Shown: positions 25,845 through 33,867 of the stretch, piece by piece
Layout: every line of letters begins with the position of its first letter
Numbering within the stretch: the stretch's first letter is position 1
Assembly: GCF_025506355.1 (NCBI RefSeq)
Contig: NZ_JANZYP010000004.1
Coordinates: 51,657 to 115,656, forward strand
From: Sphaerisporangium corydalis
GTDB lineage: Bacteria; Actinomycetota; Actinomycetes; Streptosporangiales; Streptosporangiaceae
Direction of reading: 5' to 3'
Length of the DNA stretch: 64,000 nucleotides
The notes under the pieces: generated by a model
Database searches by the model: none
Seen by the model: the letters and a program-made list of their open reading frames with translations, nothing else
Told to the model about the DNA's origin: nothing
Made by a program: the position numbers and the translations under genes

Positions 25845-26486
25845 ATGAACGACCCCTCGCTTCCCGCCGTGACCCCGTTCGGCGAGGTGCTGGCGGCGCG
25901 GCGACTGGTGGCGATCGTGCGCGGAAGCGACGCCGGCGCGGCGCTGCGCACTGTCGTCGCGCTCGCCGAGGAGGGCGTGGAGCTGATCGAGGTGTCCCTG
26001 GTGACCCGGGACGCCCTGGGGGTCATCAGCCGCGCCCGCGCCGCGCTCGGCGGTGCGGCCTGGCTCGGGGCCGGGACGGTCCTGACCGGGGACGACGCCC
26101 GGGTGGCGGCGGACGCGGGCGCCTCCTATCTGGTCACGCCCGGGGTGAGCGCCGCCGTCTCCGCCGGTCACCGGCTCGGGCTGCCGGTGCTGGCGGGCGC
26201 GCTGACCCCGACTGAGGTGGTGGCGGCCCTCGCCGCGGGCGCTTCGGCGATCAAGCTGTTCCCCGCCTCACTCGGCGGCGTGCCGTACCTGCGGGCGCTT
26301 CGGGACCCTTTCCCGGACGTCCCCTTCGTCCCGGTGGGCGGCGTGGACGCCGAGGCGGCAACCGCCTACCTGCGCGCCGGCGCGGTCGCGGTCGGGGTGG
26401 GTTCCCCGCTCATGGGCGACGCCGCGTCCGGCGGCGACCTCGACGGCCTCCGCACCCGTGCCCGCCGTTTCGCCAAGGCCTTGTGA
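25845..26486 (+). CDS. dgoA: 2-dehydro-3-deoxy-6-phosphogalactonate aldolase (KDPG/KDPGal class I aldolase)
   Basis: 213 residues, a compact barrel of the KDPG/KDPGal family. The Schiff-base lysine is Lys137 in SAIKLFPAS; the catalytic glutamate lies in VELIEVSL. It splits 2-keto-3-deoxy-6-phosphogalactonate to pyruvate and glyceraldehyde 3-phosphate. The galactose specificity is from context. The ATG at 25845 follows AAAGGA by six bases. The last codons overlap the GTG of the kinase. Confidence 0.9.
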   Translation: MNDPSLPAVTPFGEVLAARRLVAIVRGSDAGAALRTVVALAEEGVELIEVSLVTRDALGVISRARAALGGAAWLGAGTVLTGDDARVAADAGASYLVTPGVSAAVSAGHRLGLPVLAGALTPTEVVAALAAGASAIKLFPASLGGVPYLRALRDPFPDVPFVPVGGVDAEAATAYLRAGAVAVGVGSPLMGDAASGGDLDGLRTRARRFAKAL

Positions 26487-27577
26487 CCACCGAGGTGACC
26501 CTGCCGAACCGAAAAGCCCCCGTGACCACCACCCCCACCACACCGGACCGGACCGCCTCCGTGGCCACCGACCCGACCACGCCGGACCGTACAGACCCCA
26601 TGTCAGCCGACCTGGCGGCGCCGGACCGGGAGAATTCCTTGGCCGTCGACGTCGTCACGTTCGGCGAGGCGATGGCGGCGTTGCGGGCGTGTGACCCCAT
26701 CAGGCTCGGGGGGACGATGCGGCTGTCGGTCGCGGGAGCGGAGTCCAATGTCGCGATCGGCCTGGCACGCCTCGGGCATCGCGTCCGGTGGACCGGCCTG
26801 GTCGGCGCCGACGAGACCGGCGAACTCGTGCTCCGCACGCTGCGCGCCGAAGGCGTCGACGTGACGCACGCCCGCGCCGACGTGCGCGGGCCCACCGGGC
26901 TCATCCTGTTCGAGCGCCGGATCGGCGACCTCACCCGGGTGATCTACCACAGGGCCGGTTCCGCCGCGTCCTTCCTGGTGCCCGAGGACGTCCTGCCCTC
27001 GCTCGACCCGCCACCGAGGTTCCTGCACCTCACCGGGGTCACGCCCGCGCTCGGCCCCGGCCCGGCGGCGGCCGTCATGGCCGCCGCGCGGTCAGGCGTG
27101 CCCGTCTGCCTCGACGTCAACCACCGCCCCCGCCTGTGGGACCGGGACCGGGCGGCCGGGGCGTTGCGCCCGCTGGTGCCGTGGCTGTCGGTCCTCGTCG
27201 CCTCCGACGACGAACTGGAGTTGGTCGCGCCCGCCTCGGCCACGACCGAGCTCGACCGGATCTCCGCCCTGCTGGACGCCGGGGTGGGCCAGGTGGTCGT
27301 CAAGCGCGGCGCGGACGGCGCCGACGGCCACACCGTCACCGAGACGGTGCGGGCGCCGGCGCGGCGGGTGCCGGTCGCCGACCTCGTCGGGGCCGGGGAC
27401 GCCTTCGTCGCCGGCTACCTGTCGGGCCTGCTCGACGGCCTGGACCTGGCCGGCCGCCTGGACCGGGCCGTGACCACCGGGGCCTTCGCCGTCGCCTCAC
27501 CCGGCGACTGGGAAGGACTCCCGGCCCGCCACGAACTGGGACTCCTGGACTCGCTCCCCGGCACCACGCTGCGCTGA
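26483..27577 (+). CDS. PfkB-family sugar kinase, probable 2-keto-3-deoxygalactonate kinase
   Basis: 364 residues if begun at GTG 26483, which overlaps the aldolase stop (GTGA). The ribokinase-like domain starts at about residue 55 (VVTFGEAMAAL) and ends with DLVGAGDAFVAGYLSG, catalytic base Asp306. The preceding 50 residues are low complexity with three TTPDRT/APDRE-like repeats; an in-frame ATG at 26600 would remove most of them. Enterobacterial DgoK is from a different kinase family, so this is a non-orthologous replacement completing the pathway. Confidence 0.85.
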   Translation: MTTEVTLPNRKAPVTTTPTTPDRTASVATDPTTPDRTDPMSADLAAPDRENSLAVDVVTFGEAMAALRACDPIRLGGTMRLSVAGAESNVAIGLARLGHRVRWTGLVGADETGELVLRTLRAEGVDVTHARADVRGPTGLILFERRIGDLTRVIYHRAGSAASFLVPEDVLPSLDPPPRFLHLTGVTPALGPGPAAAVMAAARSGVPVCLDVNHRPRLWDRDRAAGALRPLVPWLSVLVASDDELELVAPASATTELDRISALLDAGVGQVVVKRGADGADGHTVTETVRAPARRVPVADLVGAGDAFVAGYLSGLLDGLDLAGRLDRAVTTGAFAVASPGDWEGLPARHELGLLDSLPGTTLR

Positions 27578-27664
27578 CGGGACCCCTGGACTCCCCGACA
27601 CCGGTGACGCGATCCCCGGGCTCTCTGCCGCCAGGGAACGCCGCGCCGAGCGGGGAGCGGCAGG

Positions 27665-29218
27665 TCAGGTCAGAACGCGTTCGCCCGCCGGGATGGTGAA
27701 GCTCGCGGCCGTGCGCGCCGGGGCTCCCCTGCGGCTGATGTAGTCCAGCGTCCGGAAGTCGGCCCTCAGCTCCTCCTGCGTGGCGCGGCACATGATGTAG
27801 CCCCGGCGCTCATCGACGAACCTCATGTGCGGGTTCTCCGAGAGCAGCGCCGCGTCCCTGGCGGGGTCGTGGTACCCGTCCCCGTCGCTGGAGATGGAGG
27901 TGCTGACCAGTTCCACGCCGACCCGTTCGGCGTCCGGGTCCTCGAAGTCCACCACCAGGTCGGAGGCGGAGGCCACGTGGGCGTCGCCGGTCAGCACGAT
28001 CGGGTTGCCCGCGCCCGAGGAGGCGAGGGTGGCGAGCAGCCGGTCGCGCTCGGCCGGGTACCCGTCCCAGGCGTCCACGTTCAGCTCACGGCCGGGGCCG
28101 AGGTGGTAGTCGCGCTGGCCGACGATGATCTGCTGGGCGACGAGGTTCCAGGTGGCGGTCGAGGACCGCAGGCCGCCGGCCAGCCATTTCAGCTGGTCGT
28201 CGCCCATCATGACGCGCTCCTGGCCGAGCCGCTCGTCGCAGCCCGACCGCATCCCGTCGTCGCACGGCTGGTGGTCGCGGAACTGGCGGGTGTCGAGCAT
28301 GTGGAAGGTCCCGAGCGTGCCCCACGACACCCTGCGGTTGATCTTGATGTGCGGCCCGCGCGCGACGGCGGACCGGCGCAGCGGCATGTTCTCGTAGTAC
28401 GCCTGGAACCCCGCCACCTTGCGGGCGCCGAAGTCCGGGGCCAGCGTGCCGGGGTTGTCGCCGGCCCAGTTGTTCTCCACCTCGTGGTCGTCGAAGATCA
28501 CCAGCCACGGGCTGTTGCGGTGGGCGAACTGGAGGTCGGGGTCGGTCTTGTACTGCGCGTGCCGCACCCGGTAGTCCGCGAGCGTCTGCAGCTTGCCGCC
28601 CTCGTGCTGCCGGACGTTGCCCTTCGGGGCGGTGTAGACGCCGCCGGAGTACTCGTAGATGTAGTCGCCCAGGTGGACGACCACGTCCGGGTCCTGCTCG
28701 GCCATCCGGCGGTAGGCCGTGTAGTAGCCGTGCTCGTACTGGGCGCAGGACACCGCCGCGAAGGTGAACGAGTCCGGCGTGGCGGGCGCGGTCCGGGTGC
28801 GGCCGACCGGCGAGAGATGACCGTTCGCCCGGAACCGGTAGAAGTACTCCCGTCCGGGCTGAAGTCCGGCGACCTCCACGTGGACCGAGTGCGCGGACCC
28901 GGGACGGGCGCTCGTCTTGCCGGTGCGCACCACGTCGCGGAAACGCTCGTCGGCGGCGATCTGCCAGCCGACCTCGACGTCACGGCCCGGCATGCCGCCG
29001 TGGCCGTCCGGGGACAGGGGCTGGGGCGCGAGCCGGGTCCACAGCACGAAACCGTCCGCCGAAGGGTCGCCCGAGGCGATCCCCAGCGTGAACGGGTCGG
29101 GCGACAGCAGGCCGGCTCGGGTGGGGGTGGACGCCGCGGCGGACGCGGGCAGCACGAGGCCTCCGGCCCCCGCCGCGGCGGCGATCAGGAACACTCTGCG
29201 TGAGGGGTTCTGCTCCAC
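27665..29218 (-). CDS. PhoD-family alkaline phosphatase/phosphodiesterase, Tat-exported
   Basis: 517 residues. A twin-arginine signal (SRRVFLIAAAAG) is followed by an Ala-rich cleavage region. The N-terminal fibronectin-like PhoD_N domain (FTLGIASGDPSADGFVLWTRL) precedes the metallophosphatase core with AAVSCAQYEHGYYTAYRRM, HLGDYIYEY, FDDHEVENNW and LTGDAHVASA, the Ca/Fe ligand set. It acts outside the cell in phosphate release from phosphodiesters or wall teichoic acids. The start GTG at 29218 places the Arg pair at residues 7-8; upstream in-frame sequence looks untranslated. Convergent with the kinase gene. Confidence 0.92.
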   Translation of the reverse strand: MEQNPSRRVFLIAAAAGAGGLVLPASAAASTPTRAGLLSPDPFTLGIASGDPSADGFVLWTRLAPQPLSPDGHGGMPGRDVEVGWQIAADERFRDVVRTGKTSARPGSAHSVHVEVAGLQPGREYFYRFRANGHLSPVGRTRTAPATPDSFTFAAVSCAQYEHGYYTAYRRMAEQDPDVVVHLGDYIYEYSGGVYTAPKGNVRQHEGGKLQTLADYRVRHAQYKTDPDLQFAHRNSPWLVIFDDHEVENNWAGDNPGTLAPDFGARKVAGFQAYYENMPLRRSAVARGPHIKINRRVSWGTLGTFHMLDTRQFRDHQPCDDGMRSGCDERLGQERVMMGDDQLKWLAGGLRSSTATWNLVAQQIIVGQRDYHLGPGRELNVDAWDGYPAERDRLLATLASSGAGNPIVLTGDAHVASASDLVVDFEDPDAERVGVELVSTSISSDGDGYHDPARDAALLSENPHMRFVDERRGYIMCRATQEELRADFRTLDYISRRGAPARTAASFTIPAGERVLT

Positions 29219-29354
29219 ACCATCAGTGCAGACCCCCAGGCTGACCTGCGGGCGAGGGCGTGATGTCGGCGGCGTGAACAGCGACCGCACAGGAGTGCGG
29301 ACTACCCACCGTGTCTGAACACGCGCCGACGCGGAGACGACCTCTTCCGGCATA

Positions 29355-29375
29355 CCTGGCGAAATCCCCGCCAGG
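29355..29375 (-). terminator. Hairpin downstream of the GlsB-like gene
   Basis: CCTGGCG (29355-29361), 7-base loop, CGCCAGG (29369-29375), 24 bases after the stop of the minus-strand gene. No T-run follows, as is usual in this genome. Confidence 0.5.
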
Positions 29376-29398
29376 CACGGCCCTGTCCGGCCCGGGCG

Positions 29399-29668
29399 CT
29401 AGGCTCTGCGTCTGCTGTACAGAGTGGACGCGAGCAGGACCCCGATGATGGCCAGGACGATCTGAAGGATGAGCTCCAGCCAGTCGATGCCACTGGTGTT
29501 GGACACTCCGATGGCGCCGGCGATCGCGGTCCCGATGAGGGCCGCGACGATACCGATCACGATGGTCAGCCAGATCGGGATGTTCTGCCGTCCGGGGATG
29601 AGAAGCCGCGCGAGCACGCCGATCACCAGACCGACGATGATCGCGCTGATTATACCGGTGACATGCAT
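29399..29668 (-). CDS. GlsB/YeaQ/YmgE-family stress membrane protein
   Basis: 89 residues, three closely packed membrane segments (GIISAIIVGLVIGVLARLL, then two more) with the family's PGRQ turn after the first. These small proteins are induced by general stress; their mechanism is unknown. The ATG at 29668 was chosen over a GTG two codons upstream because GGAGG sits exactly six bases before it. Confidence 0.9.
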   Translation of the reverse strand: MHVTGIISAIIVGLVIGVLARLLIPGRQNIPIWLTIVIGIVAALIGTAIAGAIGVSNTSGIDWLELILQIVLAIIGVLLASTLYSRRRA

Positions 29669-29794
29669 CTTCACCCTCCGTTATTCGCCTGTCATCCGTA
29701 TTCCCACGAGTGGGGCGATCGATACGTCAGCGCAGGTCAGCGGAGTGGAATGCGCAGTATGGGGTTCACCAGGAAGGCCGCGGGGCGTGCGGCG

Positions 29795-30391
29795 TCACCC
29801 CGTCGCCAGGGCCGCCTCCAGCCCGCTCCGCAGGGTTTCGGCGTCACGGAAGTGGACGGCCGACATCCCGGCGGACTCGGCGCCGTTGACGTTCACCATG
29901 CGGTCGTCGACGAACACGAAGTCGTCCGGCCGGGCGCCGAGCCCCGACGCCACCCTGAGGTAGATCTCGGCGTCGGGCTTCACCACGCCCATGTGGCCGC
30001 TGTAGAAACGGGCGTCCATGGTCTGGATCCAGGGCAGCCTGTCGACGCCCTCGGCCAGGCAGATCGGGGCGTTCGACAGCAGCGCCACCGGATGGCCCGC
30101 GTCGCTGACCTCCTTCATCACCGACACGGCGTCCTCGTTCGGATGACTCCAGCTCGCCACATCCAGCGCGACCAGGCGCGCCACCTCGGCGTCGCTCGCC
30201 CGCCGGTCCAGCACCTCCGACCAGTACGCGCCCGCCGTGAGGGTGCCCCGGTCGAACTCCAGCCGATGCCCCCAGTAGCCCTGCCAGAACAGGTCGGAGC
30301 CGATGCCGCCGGCCTCGACCAGCCGTCCCCTGTCGGTCTCGGGCTGGGCGTGGGACAGGACCTCGCCGTAGTCGAACAGCACCCATTTCAT
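29795..30391 (-). CDS. HAD-superfamily hydrolase (haloacid dehalogenase-like, IA)
   Basis: 198 residues. Motif I is FDYGEV (nucleophile Asp6, but with Tyr-Gly instead of the usual x-Asp-G, so the second aspartate is absent), motif II LLSNAP, motif III the lysine in VVKPDAEIY, and motif IV VFVDDRMVNV. Loss of the acid/base aspartate suggests a non-phosphatase or altered chemistry. The ATG at 30391 has TAATAT seven bases upstream and no ribosome site, matching a leaderless start; an ATG at 30412 overlapping the upstream stop is the alternative. Confidence 0.85.
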   Translation of the reverse strand: MKWVLFDYGEVLSHAQPETDRGRLVEAGGIGSDLFWQGYWGHRLEFDRGTLTAGAYWSEVLDRRASDAEVARLVALDVASWSHPNEDAVSVMKEVSDAGHPVALLSNAPICLAEGVDRLPWIQTMDARFYSGHMGVVKPDAEIYLRVASGLGARPDDFVFVDDRMVNVNGAESAGMSAVHFRDAETLRSGLEAALATG

Positions 30392-30411
30392 GATCGCGAT
30401 ATTACCGAACA

Positions 30412-31260
30412 TCAGGCCTTGAGGAACGGCTCCACGTATTCGTTGATCGCACCGCAGCCCAGGTAGTTACGCACCGTATGGAAGTCGGCCCAGTCGATGT
30501 TGACCTTCTCGTCGCGGAACACCCCGTCGAAACAGCTCTTCAGCGCACCCGGAATGGCGGCGATGTCGTCCTTGTCGGCGATGTTCACCCACTGCCGCAC
30601 CCCGTGCGGGCACCGGCCGCGGCCCGCGCGCGGCAGCGGCTGGAGCCGCTCGAAGACGACCCCGCGCATCGCCAGCGGGCTGCCGAGCGTGATCAGCAGG
30701 TCAACCGACAGATCGGGGTGCGCCCACAGCGCCTCGTAGGCGACGACGCTGCCCAGCGAGTGGGCGATGACGACCCGGGGCCGGTTGCGGCGGATCACGT
30801 CGGCGACGGCGTCCCGCGCCCCGACGCGTGCCGCCGCGTCCGCGCTCGCGAAGTACGCGGCGACCTCGGGGCAGAAGTCCTCGGCGAAGTTCTTGGCGTG
30901 CGGGCCGAGGCGCAGGAGCAGCCATTCGGCGAACCGATGGATCAGCCCGGTCAGCGTCTCCCCCGCGGCGCCCGCCCCGCCCAGCTGCTCCATCCAGTCC
31001 GCCAGCACGAGCTGGGAGGCCGAGTCCATCTTCCGCAGGTCCCTCTTGGTCGCGGAGGGCTTCTCCTTGCGGAGCAGGTGGGCGTAGTAGGCCACCTCGC
31101 TGACGTACGACTCGCCCGCGTACGGGACGCCCGCGGCCAGGCCGGCGTGCAGGTAACGGTCCCACTTCGCCCGCATCACCTCCGCCGCGCCCGTCGCCGA
31201 ACCGGCGGCCTGGAAGTAGCGGTACTTCCCGATGCCGTGAACCCCCACGATCCCCGCCAC
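30412..31260 (-). CDS. Alpha/beta hydrolase-like serine esterase, unknown substrate
   Basis: 282 residues. The N-terminus IVGVHGIGKYRYF resembles the oxyanion strand of alpha/beta hydrolases; the nucleophile elbow is VVIAHSLGSVVAYEAL, and a late His in DFHTVRNYLG can complete the triad. No signal peptide. The start GTG at 31260 has GGGAGG six bases upstream. A longer frame from a GTG at 31434 would place 13 Glu-Tyr-Ala repeats at the N-terminus; the strong ribosome site and the domain boundary argue that the repeats lie in the leader instead. Confidence 0.75.
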   Translation of the reverse strand: MAGIVGVHGIGKYRYFQAAGSATGAAEVMRAKWDRYLHAGLAAGVPYAGESYVSEVAYYAHLLRKEKPSATKRDLRKMDSASQLVLADWMEQLGGAGAAGETLTGLIHRFAEWLLLRLGPHAKNFAEDFCPEVAAYFASADAAARVGARDAVADVIRRNRPRVVIAHSLGSVVAYEALWAHPDLSVDLLITLGSPLAMRGVVFERLQPLPRAGRGRCPHGVRQWVNIADKDDIAAIPGALKSCFDGVFRDEKVNIDWADFHTVRNYLGCGAINEYVEPFLKA

Positions 31261-31280
31261 CCGTGGCCTCCCGGAATGCT

Positions 31281-31397
31281 CGGCGTACTCGGCGTACTCG
31301 GCGTACTCGGCGTACTCGGCGTACTCGGCGTACTCGGCGTACTCGGCGTACTCGGCGTACTCGGCGTACTCGGCGTACTCGGCGTACTCGGCGTACT
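31281..31397. repeat. 9-bp microsatellite, 13 perfect copies
   Basis: CGGCGTACT repeated 13 times without error (117 bases), ending 21 bases upstream of the hydrolase start codon. On the minus strand it could encode (Glu-Tyr-Ala)13 in frame with the hydrolase. Perfect identity implies recent expansion and likely length variability. Confidence 0.97.
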
Positions 31398-31732
31398 CGG
31401 GTACGGCTGACGCCCGACTCGCGAACAGGGACACTTTGCCCGAGCCGGACGATCACCACAAGTCGGCGCACGACTACGGAACAAGACAGTCGCCCAGCGG
31501 CAAGCCGCCTCCGGCCGCCGCATTCCCGCGCCAACGCCGCCCCACGGACCTCTCGGGGCCTCCTTCGGTCGTCTCCTTCGGGTCTTCTCGGAGGTCTTCT
31601 CGGAGGTCTTCTTGGGCGGCTCGTCGGAGGTCCGCTCGGGGGACTTGCCGGAGGCGGTCTCCTCGGGTCTTGTCCGAGGTCGGCGAACAAATCGGTTGAT
31701 CAGGGGCGGGGCCCTGCGGCTACCCTGGTGGC
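31398..31732. other. Intergenic region between hydrolase and arfB with short repeats
   Basis: No gene is supported. It must hold the promoter of the minus-strand hydrolase. Around 31575-31690 there are degenerate repeats built on TCTTCTCGGAGG. The right end carries the leaderless promoter of arfB. Confidence 0.5.
31721..31732 (+). promoter_or_regulatory. Probable -10 box for leaderless arfB transcript
   Basis: TACCCT (31721-31726) fits the actinobacterial TAnnnT -10 element and is followed after six bases by the ATG; no ribosome site is present. Confidence 0.55.
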
Positions 31733-32158
31733 ATGCCCGGTCCGCTGCACGTCCGAGGCTCGGTCGCCATCCCCGAGGCCGAGCTCAGCTGGCGTTTCTC
31801 GCGTTCCTCCGGGCCCGGCGGCCAGGGGGTCAACACCACCGACAGCCGCGTCGAGCTGAGCTTCGACCTCCAGGCCACCGAGTCGATCCCGCAGCCGCTC
31901 AAGGACCGCGCGCTGGAGCGCCTCGGCCCGAGGCTGGTCGACGGGGTGATCACGATCGCCGCCTCGGAGTACCGCTCCCAGCTTCGCAACCGTGAGGCCG
32001 CCCGGGTCCGGCTGACGCAGCTCATCGACCAGGCCATCGCCCCGCCGCCGCGGAAACGCCGCGCGACGAAGCCGTCCCGGGGGGCGGTCGAGCGGCGCCT
32101 GACGGCCAAGAAGCACCGCTCGGGCATCAAGCGCATGCGCCGCACCGACGACTCCTGA
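31733..32158 (+). CDS. arfB: Alternative ribosome-rescue factor ArfB (peptidyl-tRNA hydrolase, RF-like)
   Basis: 141 residues. The release-factor GGQ motif lies at 29-31 in SSGPGGQGVNTTDSRVEL, and a basic C-terminal tail (from about 105: PPRKRRATKP, then RRLTAKKHRSGIKRMRR) is the part that enters the empty mRNA channel of stalled ribosomes. It frees stalled ribosomes by hydrolysing peptidyl-tRNA. Length and layout match the family. The gene appears leaderless. Confidence 0.93.
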   Translation: MPGPLHVRGSVAIPEAELSWRFSRSSGPGGQGVNTTDSRVELSFDLQATESIPQPLKDRALERLGPRLVDGVITIAASEYRSQLRNREAARVRLTQLIDQAIAPPPRKRRATKPSRGAVERRLTAKKHRSGIKRMRRTDDS

Positions 32159-32325
32159 CGTTCCCGGCTCGGGTACGACGGGTCCGGTGCGGCGGGTCAT
32201 ACGACGGTCCTGGTACAGCGGTCCCGGTACGGCGGTCGTGTCCCGGGTTGCCGTGGTCGTCTCCCGAGTGAGGCGGCCGTGTCCCGGGTCGCGGTGGGTC
32301 GTGTCCCGGGTTGCGTGGGTCGTGT
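32159..32325. repeat. Degenerate GC-rich repeats between arfB and the convergent gene
   Basis: Variants of GGTCCCGGTACGGCGGTC and CGTGTCCCGGGTTGC recur, again filling the space between two stop codons. No gene seen. Confidence 0.55.
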
Positions 32326-32964
32326 TCAGGTGCGGCGGTCCTGCATCTCCCAGATGTGGTCGATCACGTGCCACGCGATGCGCCGGGCCGCGTACCGCGC
32401 CGGCCAGCCGTTCGGCGTGAGCGGCGCGCCGTCCGACGGCCTGCCCAGCACCTCGATGATCTCGTCGCGCAGCGCGGTCCGCGCCGTGCGGTCGTCGATG
32501 TCGAACGGCGGATGGCGCACCCCCATCTTGCGCGCGTACGCCCGCTCGGCCTCCTTGACGTGCCCGACCATCTTGTCGCGGTCCCTGCCGCCGCCGCGCG
32601 GGCCCTTGCGCAGCTCCTCGGGAGAGTCGCCCGCCACCTCGTCGAAGACGTCCCACGAGGCCCTGACCAGCGCGGTCGCCCGGTCGGCCACCTCCTGGTC
32701 CACCGGGCGCGCGTCGACCTCGGGGATCGCCGAGGGGGCGCCGAAGTCGGTGGTGGAGTCACCGGCGGGCCGCTCGATCACACTGAACGTGCCGGGCTCG
32801 AACGGCAGACCGGCCCGTTCGGCGATCACCTGGTAGCGGTCGGCGTACTCGGCCAGGGCCTCCAGGGCCGCCTCCTCGGTCTTGGCGGTCCGGCACCACC
32901 CCGGCCAGTCGTACGAGCAGGCGAAGACCTTCTTACGGCCGATCTCCAGATAGACGTCTGTCAT
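32326..32964 (-). CDS. DinB-like hypothetical protein
   Basis: 212 residues. Residues about 1-45 resemble a HicB-like strand-helix unit (EIGRKKVFACSYDWPGWCRT, then EEAALEALAEYADRY). The remainder is helical, with a C-terminal RIAWHVIDHIWEMQDR that resembles the last helix of DinB-like four-helix bundles, whose His residues bind metal. Function unknown. The ATG at 32964 has GGAGG and GAGG-like sites upstream. It is unclear whether it is co-transcribed with the upstream HAD gene (start 33786, stop 33004, gap 39 bases). Confidence 0.75.
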   Translation of the reverse strand: MTDVYLEIGRKKVFACSYDWPGWCRTAKTEEAALEALAEYADRYQVIAERAGLPFEPGTFSVIERPAGDSTTDFGAPSAIPEVDARPVDQEVADRATALVRASWDVFDEVAGDSPEELRKGPRGGGRDRDKMVGHVKEAERAYARKMGVRHPPFDIDDRTARTALRDEIIEVLGRPSDGAPLTPNGWPARYAARRIAWHVIDHIWEMQDRRT

Positions 32965-33003
32965 GTCCTCATCCTCCCTCGGGTACCTGACAGGGTGTGT
33001 CGG

Positions 33004-33786
33004 CTATTCGACGAGGTCGATGAGATCGGCGACGGACTGCACCACGCGGGACGGCCTGAACGGGTAGCGGTCGATCTGGCCCTCGCTGGTCACCCCGGTC
33101 AGCACCAGGATCGTGTGCAGGCCGGCCTCCATGCCCGACACGATGTCGGTGTCCATCCGGTCACCGATCATGGCGGTGCTCTCGCTGTGGCCGTCGATGG
33201 CGTTCAGCGCGCTGCGCATCATCATCGGGTTGGGCTTGCCGACGAAGTACGGCTCCACCCCCGTGGCCTTGGTGATCATCGCCGCGACGGCGCCGCACGC
33301 GGGCAGGGAACCCTCGTTGGACGGGCCGACCGCGTCGGGGTTGGTCGCGATGAACCGGCTGCCCGAGTCGATGAGCCGGATGGCCTTGGTGATGGCCGTG
33401 AAGCTGTAGGTGCGGGTCTCCCCCAGCACGACGTAGTCGGGATCGGTGTCGGTCAGGATGTATCCCGACTCGTGCAGGGCGGTGGTCAGGCCCGCCTCCC
33501 CGATGACGTACGCCGAGCCGCCGGGGCGCTGGTCGTCGAGGAACCGCGCCGTGGCCAGCGCCGAGGTCCAGATCGCCTCGGGCGGCACTTCGAGCCCGGC
33601 GGCGCGCAGCCGTACGGACAGGTCGCGCGGGGTGTAGATGGAGTTGTTGGTCAGGACCAGGAAGCGTCTGCCCGAATCACGCAGTTTGCGGATGAACTGG
33701 TCGGCTCCGGGGACGGGGCTTCCCTCGTGGACGAGGACGCCGTCCATGTCGGACAGCCAGCACTCGATCGGCTTGGGCTCGTTCAC
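33004..33786 (-). CDS. HAD-IIA family sugar phosphatase (NagD-like)
   Basis: 260 residues. Motif I SDMDGVLV (Asp13, Asp15), the NagD-type LVLTNNS motif II, motif III lysine in [10 protein letters not shown] and motif [11 protein letters not shown] are intact, with the IIA cap domain in between. It dephosphorylates small phosphometabolites such as nucleotides or phosphosugars. The GTG at 33786 follows GGAG by five bases. Confidence 0.92.
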   Translation of the reverse strand: MNEPKPIECWLSDMDGVLVHEGSPVPGADQFIRKLRDSGRRFLVLTNNSIYTPRDLSVRLRAAGLEVPPEAIWTSALATARFLDDQRPGGSAYVIGEAGLTTALHESGYILTDTDPDYVVLGETRTYSFTAITKAIRLIDSGSRFIATNPDAVGPSNEGSLPACGAVAAMITKATGVEPYFVGKPNPMMMRSALNAIDGHSESTAMIGDRMDTDIVSGMEAGLHTILVLTGVTSEGQIDRYPFRPSRVVQSVADLIDLVE

Positions 33787-33867
33787 CGTTCTCCAACGTT
33801 CGACACCTTGTCTTTACCACCAGAATGACAGGTGCCCGGCCCCTCCACGCCCAGCGCTCCCCCCGGA

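Noticed and set aside
31281..31397. CRISPR array
   Set aside because: Units are 9 bp, contiguous and without spacers, unlike CRISPR; likewise the other tandem arrays have no spacers.
31261..31434. Start of the hydrolase at GTG 31434 giving a (Glu-Tyr-Ala)13 N-terminus
   Set aside because: No ribosome site at 31434, while GGGAGG stands six bases before GTG 31260 at the domain boundary. Kept as an open alternative, not as the call.
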